Translations under genes and position numbers: made by a program
Part shown: positions 1 to 4,212 of the stretch, piece by piece
How positions within the stretch are numbered: position 1 is the stretch's first letter
Layout of the letters: the number at the start of each line of letters is the position of its first letter
The notes under the pieces: generated by a model
Told to the model about the DNA's origin: nothing
Database searches by the model: none
Seen by the model: the letters and a program-made list of their open reading frames with translations, nothing else
Assembly: GCA_027371725.1 (NCBI GenBank)
Contig: DAHXMN010000017.1
Location: 1-10,082, forward strand
From: Candidatus Woesearchaeota archaeon
Lineage (GTDB): Archaea > Nanobdellota > Nanobdellia > Woesearchaeales > UBA525
Reading direction: 5' to 3'
DNA length: 10,082 bases

Positions 1-386
1 TCCTTGCCGCACGTCTCGCAGATCCGCCTGCCCGCGATCCGCTCGATGCCGACCGCGTCCGGCACCTCGAGGAGCAGCACCTTCTCGGGCGGCTCGTGCC
101 TGTCGAGGAGTTTCGCCTGGTCGAGCCTGCGCGGGAACCCGTCGAGGATCCAGCCCTCAGGGTGTTCCTTGAGATGGTGGTGGACCATGTGCCAGATCAT
201 CTCGTCCGGGACGAGCTCGCCCTTGTCGATGATGGACGCAATCTCCTTCCCGAGCGCGCTGCCCGAGCGCTTCTCCTCGCGGAGCAGGTCCCCGGAGGAG
301 AGATGCGGGATGTTGAGCCGCTTCGCGATAAGGTCAGCCTGCGTCCCTTTGCCGCTCGCCTGCGGCCCGATGATGAGGATCTTCAT
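1..386 (-). CDS. adk: Adenylate kinase, N-terminal part (runs off the left edge)
   Basis: Nucleoside monophosphate kinase that interconverts ATP + AMP and 2 ADP in the cytoplasm. The reverse strand from the ATG at 386 encodes 128 residues before the window edge. Visible features are an N-terminal P-loop, GPQASGKGTQ (residues 7-16, catalytic Lys13), the NMP-binding segment SSGDLLRE (30-37), the DGFPRR motif (82-87) that positions AMP, and the start of the LID domain at GRRICETCGK (119-128). Cys123 and Cys126 form the first half of a Cys4-type zinc site, so this is probably a long, zinc-containing bacterial-type adenylate kinase; the second Cys pair would lie outside the window. A TATA-like element lies about 28 bp upstream of the ATG and there is no good Shine-Dalgarno, so translation may be leaderless. 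It is divergent from the chemotaxis operon and probably functionally unrelated to it. The family call is secure; the C-terminal end is unseen. Confidence 0.95.
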   Translation of the reverse strand, partial: MKILIIGPQASGKGTQADLIAKRLNIPHLSSGDLLREEKRSGSALGKEIASIIDKGELVPDEMIWHMVHHHLKEHPEGWILDGFPRRLDQAKLLDRHEPPEKVLLLEVPDAVGIERIAGRRICETCGK

Positions 387-408
387 GGAGAAAGAGGCCG
401 GAGCGCCT

Positions 409-420
409 CCTTTTTATAGG
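409..420 (-). promoter_or_regulatory. Archaeal TATA-box-like element for adk
   Basis: On the minus strand this reads CCTATAAAAAGG, an AT-rich island in GC-rich DNA, with its centre about 28 bp upstream of the adk start codon. Archaeal TATA boxes usually sit about 25-30 bp before the transcription start, so the message would begin at or within a few bases of the ATG. The call rests on motif and spacing only. Confidence 0.6.
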
Positions 421-490
421 TTGCTGTTTGCGCGAGAAGGAGACATTTTCCGGAACGGCGGCGTCTTTTTTCTCATGACAGGACGAACGA

Positions 491-505
491 TACCTTTAAA
501 AAAGG
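491..505 (+). promoter_or_regulatory. Archaeal TATA-box-like element for the cheY-cheY-cheC-cheD-cheR operon
   Basis: The sequence TACCTTTAAAAAAGG is an AT-rich core preceded by a short purine/C stretch that could act as a BRE. Its centre near 498 predicts transcription start near 524-528, leaving a leader of about 40 nt that carries the cheY Shine-Dalgarno (AGGAGG at 553-558, 7 nt before the ATG). No competing AT-rich element lies between it and the gene. Confidence 0.6.
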
Positions 506-565
506 GTTTTCCGGAGGTGCGTTGAGCGGGCATACTGTCCGCGCTATGCTGCAGGAGGCGCGAAG

Positions 566-931
566 ATGGTCAAGGTCATGATAGTCGAGGATTCGAACCT
601 GATGCAGGCAGTCATCACCAACTTCCTGAAGAAGGACGCGCCCAGCGTCAGCGTCATCACCGCCAAGGACGGTCAGGAGGGCGTCGAGAAGTACCGTGCT
701 GAGCGGCCTGACCTCGTCTTCATGGACATCAAGATGCCGCGCAAGGATGGGCTGGCCGCGCTCGAGGAGATTCGTGCCTACGACCCTGGCGCGAAGGTCG
801 TCATGTGCACCGCGCTCAAGGAGCCCGAGCAGGAGGCGCGCGCTCGGAAGGCCGGCGCCAAGGGCTACCTGACGAAGCCGTTCAGCAGGGAGGACATCAG
901 GCGTATGGTCACGGAGAATCTGGGAATCTGA
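566..931 (+). CDS. cheY: CheY-like single-domain response regulator (first copy)
   Basis: Stand-alone receiver domain of 121 residues, the usual CheY length, with no output domain. Phosphotransfer residues are all present: acidic pair E8/D9, phospho-acceptor D54 in 'FMDIKMP', the switch Thr T82 in 'VVMCTA', and K104 in 'TKPF'. It should accept phosphoryl groups from CheA; in archaea CheY-P acts on the archaellum motor through adaptor proteins such as CheF. It begins the operon, with an SD of AGGAGG 7 nt upstream, and is followed after 19 nt by a second cheY. It is less canonical than the second copy: it has 'VEDSNLMQ' where chemotaxis CheYs normally have 'VDDSxFMR'. It could therefore serve another role, such as a phosphate sink or a regulator of another output. 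Family call is firm; exact role is inferred. Confidence 0.92.
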   Translation: MVKVMIVEDSNLMQAVITNFLKKDAPSVSVITAKDGQEGVEKYRAERPDLVFMDIKMPRKDGLAALEEIRAYDPGAKVVMCTALKEPEQEARARKAGAKGYLTKPFSREDIRRMVTENLGI

Positions 932-950
932 ATGCATCTGAGGTGGGACT

Positions 951-1307
951 ATGAAGATACTGGTTGTGGACGACTCCGCCTTCATGCGCAGCATGATCAA
1001 GCGCATCCTCGCGGAAAAGAACCCCGAAATCCGTGAAGCGTCGAACGCGGAGGAGGCGGTCGGCGCCTTCGTCGAGTTCCATCCGGACCTTGTCTTCCTC
1101 GACATCATCATGCCGGGGAGGAGCGGTATCGAGACGCTCAAGGACATCCGGAGCAAGGACCCTGGCGCGAAGGTCATCATGTGCACCTCTATCGGCGGGC
1201 AGGAGAAGGTCATCCAGGAGTGCGTCGAGGCGGGCGCTTCCGATTTCATCACGAAACCGTTCACTCCCGACGAGATCAACGGTGTACTCTCGCGGTTCAC
1301 TGGCTGA
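951..1307 (+). CDS. cheY: Chemotaxis response regulator CheY (second copy)
   Basis: Single receiver domain of 118 residues. It opens with the classical chemotaxis signature 'VDDSAFMRSMI' (acidic pair D7/D8), followed by the phospho-acceptor D51 in 'FLDIIMP', T79 in 'IMCTS' and K102 in 'TKPF'. This is the better match to archaeal and bacterial chemotaxis CheY and is the probable motor-directed regulator. A purine-rich GAGGTGGG at 940-947 precedes the ATG. The following cheC begins within about 10 nt of the stop, consistent with CheC acting as the CheY-P phosphatase. A 30-nt block at 1158-1187 is nearly identical to 782-811 in the first cheY, suggesting tandem duplication or gene conversion. 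Confidence 0.95.
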   Translation: MKILVVDDSAFMRSMIKRILAEKNPEIREASNAEEAVGAFVEFHPDLVFLDIIMPGRSGIETLKDIRSKDPGAKVIMCTSIGGQEKVIQECVEAGASDFITKPFTPDEINGVLSRFTG

Positions 1308-1312
1308 GTGAT
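1308..1312 (+). promoter_or_regulatory. Probable Shine-Dalgarno deciding the cheC start
   Basis: Directly after the cheY stop the sequence is GTG-ATG-ACC-ATG-AAC, which offers in-frame starts at 1308, 1311 and 1317. GTGAT (within TGAGTGATG) matches part of the archaeal SD complement AGGAGGTGATC and lies 4 nt before the third start, favouring ATG 1317. Very similar GGAGTGAT precedes the gene at 8080. Confidence 0.4.
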
Positions 1313-1316
1313 GACC

Positions 1317-1952
1317 ATGAACCCGATAGGACTCAGCCCGGAAGAGATGGACGCCCTCAACGAGCTCGGCAACGTCGCCACCGGCAACGCGGCGACCGCC
1401 CTCTCGAAGCTTCTCACCAAGCCGGTCGAGATGAACATCCCGAACTCGCGCTTCATCCCGCTCGGAGAGTTCGCGGACGTCGTCGGCGGGGCGGAGCAGC
1501 TCGTCTCCGCCATCTACCTCAGCATCGACGGCGACTTCTGCGGCGAGGCGCTCTTCGTCTTCCCCGAGGCGGGCGCGCTCGAGCTCACCGACCTGACGCT
1601 CGGCAACACGCCCGGCACGACGAGCAGGATCATGGCTGGCACCATGGAGGAGTCCGCGTTCAAGGAGATCGCGAATATCCTCACCGGGTCGTTCCTCAAC
1701 GCCACGGCGAAGATGCTCGACGCGAAGATCCTGCCGAGCATCGCCCATGTCGCGACGGACATGGCGCAGTCCCTCATCGACTTCCTCCTCGTCAAGATTG
1801 GCGCCCACGCGGACGAGATTTATTGCGTCGAGACGCGGATCAACGTCGAGGGGCATAACATCAACGGCGAGTTCCTTGTCCTCTTCGACCGGAACTCGCT
1901 CAAGCGCATGCTCGAGATTCTCCATAATCGGTACGGAGGCATCATCGACTGA
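1317..1952 (+). CDS. cheC: CheY-P phosphatase CheC
   Basis: CheC/CheX/FliY-family phosphatase that hydrolyses CheY-P and, in studied systems, binds CheD. The product has 211 residues from ATG 1317, the usual CheC size. Both copies of the phosphatase signature [D/S]-x3-E-x2-N are visible. Site 1 is D12-E16-N19 followed by P42 at exactly the expected 22-residue spacing. Site 2 is S113-E117-N120, but the expected terminal Pro is Ala143 (an earlier Pro sits at 140). Both acidic/Asn catalytic pairs are therefore intact, as in two-site CheC proteins. No transmembrane segment or motor-binding extension is seen. The gene sits between cheY and cheD, the arrangement expected if CheC receives CheY-P and passes information to CheD. 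Starts at 1308 (GTG) or 1311 would add three or two residues. Confidence 0.94.
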   Translation: MNPIGLSPEEMDALNELGNVATGNAATALSKLLTKPVEMNIPNSRFIPLGEFADVVGGAEQLVSAIYLSIDGDFCGEALFVFPEAGALELTDLTLGNTPGTTSRIMAGTMEESAFKEIANILTGSFLNATAKMLDAKILPSIAHVATDMAQSLIDFLLVKIGAHADEIYCVETRINVEGHNINGEFLVLFDRNSLKRMLEILHNRYGGIID

Positions 1953-2026
1953 GCCCGGCTGCGACGCGGACTCGCACCCGTGGACGATGACCGGCAGCAA
2001 CATGATAAAGGGAGTGTGAGCGGCGT

Positions 2027-2875
2027 ATGGTGGAGACAATCATCGGGATGGGCGAAATCGCTATGGGACTGAGCGGCGACCTGCTGACCGCGCTCGGCCT
2101 CGGCTCCTGTGTCTGCGTCGTCCTCTATGACCCTGTCTCGAAGATCGGGGGCGCCGCGCATGTCATGCTCCCCGACAGCACCATCTCCTCGTTCGTGCTG
2201 CCGGAGCGGACCGTGTTGCTCGCCGACGCGGACATGAACGTGCGGCGCCACATCCGCGAGATCCTCGCGCAACGCGACTACACGGTCATCGCGGAACCGA
2301 AGGCGAAGGACGAGCTGATTGACCTCTACCGGCAGCATCATCCCTCCGTCTCGCTCGTCAGCGCGTTCCTCCCGCCCGTGAACTGGACTGATGCGGTGCA
2401 GCTTCTCCTCCAGGTCGACCATCAGGCGAACGTCGTCATCCTCAGCCCCCAGACGGACCGGACCTTCATCCTCGACTGCCTCAACCGCGGGGTGAAGGAC
2501 GTCGTCACCGACCCATTCACCGAGGACAAGATAGTCAGCTCGCTGGACTACGTGCTCTTCCGCCGTCATCTCAAGTTCGCGGATTTCGCCATCCCGATAC
2601 TGCGGCGTCGCCTGATTGCGATGGGCGCGAAGCAGCAGAACCTCATCGCGATGATCGCGGGCGGCGCGCACATGTTTCCCTCGTTGAAGGATGAGGAAGT
2701 GATGCGAATCGGCGAGCGGAACGTCGAGGCGGTCAAGGCGCAGCTCCATCGCGAGGGCATCCGTCTCGTGAAGGAGGAGACCGGCGCCAACGTCGGCCGC
2801 ACGGTGCGCTTCGACGTGGCGAGCGGCGAACTCCGCGTCTCCACCAGGAACGGCCTACGGACGTTCTCCCCATGA
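2027..2875 (+). CDS. cheD: CheD receptor glutamine deamidase with an inserted pseudo-receiver domain
   Basis: CheD deamidates receptor glutamines to glutamates and, in Bacillus and Thermotoga, forms a regulatory complex with CheC. The protein has 282 residues; ordinary CheD has about 160. The N-terminal CheD part (1-57) contains GLGSC with catalytic Cys28 and 'HVMLPDS' with catalytic His45. The C-terminal part (about 181-282) contains 'KFADFAIP', 'IAGGAHMF', 'IGERNVEAV' and 'GRTVRFDV', all CheD signatures. Between them, residues about 58-180 read as a receiver-like domain: 'VLLADADMNVRRHI', 'LVSAFLPP', 'VVILSP' and 'VVTDPF'. In that insert the phospho-acceptor Asp is Ser112 and the conserved Lys is Asp162, so phosphorylation is not expected. 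The Thr that precedes GLGSC in Thermotoga CheD (Thr21) aligns with Ala22 here, although Thr21 is adjacent. A near-consensus SD (GGAGTGTGA, 2011-2019) lies 7 nt upstream. The stop overlaps the cheR start. Confidence 0.93.
   Translation: MVETIIGMGEIAMGLSGDLLTALGLGSCVCVVLYDPVSKIGGAAHVMLPDSTISSFVLPERTVLLADADMNVRRHIREILAQRDYTVIAEPKAKDELIDLYRQHHPSVSLVSAFLPPVNWTDAVQLLLQVDHQANVVILSPQTDRTFILDCLNRGVKDVVTDPFTEDKIVSSLDYVLFRRHLKFADFAIPILRRRLIAMGAKQQNLIAMIAGGAHMFPSLKDEEVMRIGERNVEAVKAQLHREGIRLVKEETGANVGRTVRFDVASGELRVSTRNGLRTFSP
2198..2566 (+). other. Receiver-like domain inserted inside cheD
   Basis: This is the in-frame sub-region encoding CheD residues about 58-180. It follows the alternating strand/helix plan of a response-regulator receiver but lacks its chemistry: D67 is kept, the second acidic residue is Ala68, the acceptor Asp is Ser112, the Thr/Ser position is Ser140, and the Lys is Asp162. 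It replaces the short loop that joins 'HVMLPDS' to 'KFADFAIP' in ordinary CheD. Base composition resembles the flanking CheD coding sequence and there is no frameshift, which argues for an old, maintained fusion rather than an assembly error. Boundaries are approximate. Confidence 0.85.
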
Positions 2876-3696
2876 TTCGGATCAAGGACTCCGAGGATTT
2901 CCCGCGGCTCAAGGAAGTCATCACGCGGCTGCTCGGCTTCGACTGCTCGCAGTACTCGAACTCGTTCATCGGCCGCAGGGTCGAGACGCGTCTCTTCGCC
3001 AACGATCTCGATTCCTATGCTGAGTACGCGAAACTCCTAGAACGCGACGTCGGCGAGCGGGAGCGGCTCCGGAAGGAGCTCACGATCCACACGACCAACC
3101 TCTACCGAGACCCGGAGATGTGGAACCTCTTCATTGACGAGGTCGTCCCGACGCTCGTGAAGGTGAAGCGGGAGGCGCGCGATACGACGCTGAAGGTCTG
3201 GTCGGTCGGCTGCTCGACCGGCGAGGAGCCGTTGACCGTCGCGCTCTGCCTCTACGAGGCGCTCGGCCCGCGGCTGGGCGGCTTCTCCATCCAGATACTC
3301 GCGACGGACATCGACGAGGAGACGCTGCGGAAGGCGCGCGAGGCGCTCTACGAGGAGCTGCAGTTCCGCGAGCTGCCTGAGGCCTACAAGGAACGGTACT
3401 TCTCGCAGGTCCGGCCAGGCCTCTTCCGCCCTTCCGAGGATCTTCTTCGCCTCATCACCTACCAGACGCACGATATCCACTGTGCGGTTTGGCCGAAGCG
3501 CATGGACATCATCCTCTGCCGGAACACCGTGATCTATTTCGGTCAGGAGTCGAAGCGGCGGGTCTACGAGCGCGCGTTCGACTCGTTGAATCCGGGCGGG
3601 TTCTTCATCATGGGGAAGACCGAGACGCTCCTCGGCCCGGCGAGCGACAGGTTCCAGATCTTCAACGTCCGCGAACGCGTCTTCTTCCGGGAATGA
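2872..3696 (+). CDS. cheR: Chemotaxis protein methyltransferase CheR
   Basis: SAM-dependent methyltransferase that methylates glutamates of chemoreceptors. The 274 residues match a standard CheR. There is an N-terminal helical domain (about 1-70) with the 'ELTIHTTNLYRDP' motif (69-81) at its junction with the catalytic domain. SAM-binding motif I is 'SVGCSTGEEP' (111-120), the acidic motif is 'ATDID' (144-148, D146 for the ribose), and 'RNTVIYF' (217-223) corresponds to the family's RNxxIYF. No TPR or other C-terminal extension is present. The start codon overlaps the cheD stop (ATGA, 2872-2875), so the two receptor-modifying enzymes are translationally coupled. The receptor encoded downstream ends without a CheR-docking pentapeptide, so CheR would act without that tether. 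This is the last gene of the first unit. Confidence 0.96.
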   Translation: MIRIKDSEDFPRLKEVITRLLGFDCSQYSNSFIGRRVETRLFANDLDSYAEYAKLLERDVGERERLRKELTIHTTNLYRDPEMWNLFIDEVVPTLVKVKREARDTTLKVWSVGCSTGEEPLTVALCLYEALGPRLGGFSIQILATDIDEETLRKAREALYEELQFRELPEAYKERYFSQVRPGLFRPSEDLLRLITYQTHDIHCAVWPKRMDIILCRNTVIYFGQESKRRVYERAFDSLNPGGFFIMGKTETLLGPASDRFQIFNVRERVFFRE

Positions 3697-3760
3697 TGAT
3701 GCGTGCTATGTCGTCGCGCCGCCGTCGCGGGCTGCAGTCGCTAACGCTCCTGCCCGTCCT

Positions 3761-3867
3761 CGTATCACTCGGACATGCTCGCCGCGTCGCTTCTCTCTTC
3801 GCTTCCTCCGCGCCACCGTCGCGCTTGCGCGTCCCTGTTTCTCCCCGTATAACTCGGAGACACTCCG
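3761..3867 (+). repeat. Imperfect direct repeat pair in the cheR-MCP gap
   Basis: The copies begin at 3761 (CGTATCACTCGGACATG) and 3846 (CGTATAACTCGGAGACA). They share 12 of the first 13 bases, then diverge, with a start-to-start distance of 85 bp. Two copies only, and short, so this may be chance or the remnant of a repeated element. Confidence 0.35.
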
Positions 3868-3903
3868 GATGCTTGACTGCTTCTCCGGCAACCTCTGGGC
3901 GTC

Positions 3904-3930
3904 AGCGACGATGGGGCGTCCCTCATCGCT
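3904..3930 (+). other. Possible hairpin in the intergenic region
   Basis: AGCGA at 3904-3908 pairs with TCGCT at 3926-3930. The stem continues through GA/TC and GGG/CCC pairs with one internal mismatch and one bulge or mismatch, closing on a GC-rich loop. No poly-T run follows, so an intrinsic terminator is not supported. A structured transcript is possible. Confidence 0.3.
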
Positions 3931-4112
3931 ACCGAGAACGAAGGCGGCTCTCCTGAGTGTCCGGTTCGAAGAAGCCGGGGATCGGGAACGCTAGTGACTG
4001 AGGTCGGCGGCAGCGTTCTGTTTGACGGAAGATGTTGTTCGATAGAAGAGAAGCGCTCTTTCCTCCTTTCAGGACGATGAAAAATATTTGTTCCACTCCC
4101 GAGTTAACACAC

Positions 4113-4122
4113 ATATTTAAAA
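4113..4122 (+). promoter_or_regulatory. TATA-box-like element upstream of the receptor operon
   Basis: ATATTTAAAA in an AT-rich patch predicts transcription start near 4142-4147, giving a leader of roughly 65-70 nt to the preferred GTG start at 4213. A second AT-rich candidate, ATAATATA at 4154-4161, would start transcription near 4184 with a leader of about 28 nt. Either could be used; the first is the better match to the archaeal consensus. Confidence 0.55.
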
Positions 4123-4159
4123 GGTCTGTGAGGCCTAACGCCCACAAGTCACCATAATA

Positions 4160-4178
4160 TACTTTCAATGTACTTTCA
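4160..4178 (+). promoter_or_regulatory. Tandem TACTTTCA direct repeat in the receptor promoter
   Basis: The octamer TACTTTCA occurs at 4160-4167 and again at 4171-4178. The copies are offset by 11 bp, about one helical turn, directly overlapping or following the second TATA-like element. The spacing suits two recognition half-sites for a DNA-binding protein on one face of the helix. No regulator is identified. Confidence 0.3.
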
Positions 4179-4200
4179 TACCGCACAAGCAATCAAGAAG

Positions 4201-4208
4201 AGGGGTGG
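4201..4208 (+). promoter_or_regulatory. Shine-Dalgarno supporting a GTG start for the receptor
   Basis: AGGGGTGG, close to the archaeal SD complement AGGAGGTGA, sits 4 nt before GTG 4213. The alternative in-frame ATG at 4168 has no SD. The GTG also puts the hydrophobic anchor immediately after a short charged N-terminus, the usual receptor arrangement. Confidence 0.55.
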
Positions 4209-4212
4209 GTCG

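Larger units (their letters stand above)
3697..4112. other. Long intergenic stretch without a convincing gene
   Basis: About 416 bp after cheR in which no frame gives a believable protein; the open frames are Arg/Ser-rich and lack the G/C third-position pattern of neighbouring genes. It contains an imperfect direct repeat built on CGTATnACTCGGA (3761-3773 and 3846-3858). It also contains several short inverted repeats (3837-3863, 3904-3930, 3961-3978) and, near its right end, AT-rich DNA (AAAAATATTT at 4080-4089). No tRNA, rRNA or CRISPR structure was recognised. It could hold a structured RNA, a degraded element, or the 3' end of the cheR transcript plus promoter DNA. Confidence 0.5.

Noticed and set aside
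4..525. 173-codon plus-strand frame over adk
   Set aside because: The minus strand encodes unmistakable adenylate kinase motifs; the plus frame is Ser/Arg-rich with no domain and runs on into the divergent promoter.
909..2039. 376-codon minus-strand frame across cheY and cheC
   Set aside because: Antisense to two clear genes, charged low-complexity product, no motif.
2027..2875. CheD and receiver as two genes fused by an assembly or frameshift error
   Set aside because: The receiver-like part is internal, with CheD sequence on both sides in one continuous frame and uniform codon use, so a simple end-to-end join cannot explain it.
3904..3930. Hairpin considered as an intrinsic terminator for the first operon
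   Set aside because: No T-run follows the stem and it lies more than 200 bp past the cheR stop.
3489..3956. Plus-strand frame overlapping the cheR end and the intergenic region
   Set aside because: It begins inside cheR in another frame and its product is Arg/Ser/Pro-rich without any domain; no SD.
3955..3985. GGTTCGAA, which resembles a tRNA T-loop
   Set aside because: The bases flanking the loop do not form a 5-bp T stem, and no anticodon arm or acceptor stem could be placed on either strand.
3929..4192. 87-codon minus-strand frame in the intergenic region
   Set aside because: It runs antisense through the AT-rich receptor promoter, lacks G/C third-position bias and an SD, and resembles no family. 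It cannot be fully excluded.
4168..4212. Upstream ATG start for the receptor
   Set aside because: No SD precedes it and it adds 15 polar residues before the membrane anchor. GTG 4213 has AGGGGTGG upstream. Kept as an alternative.
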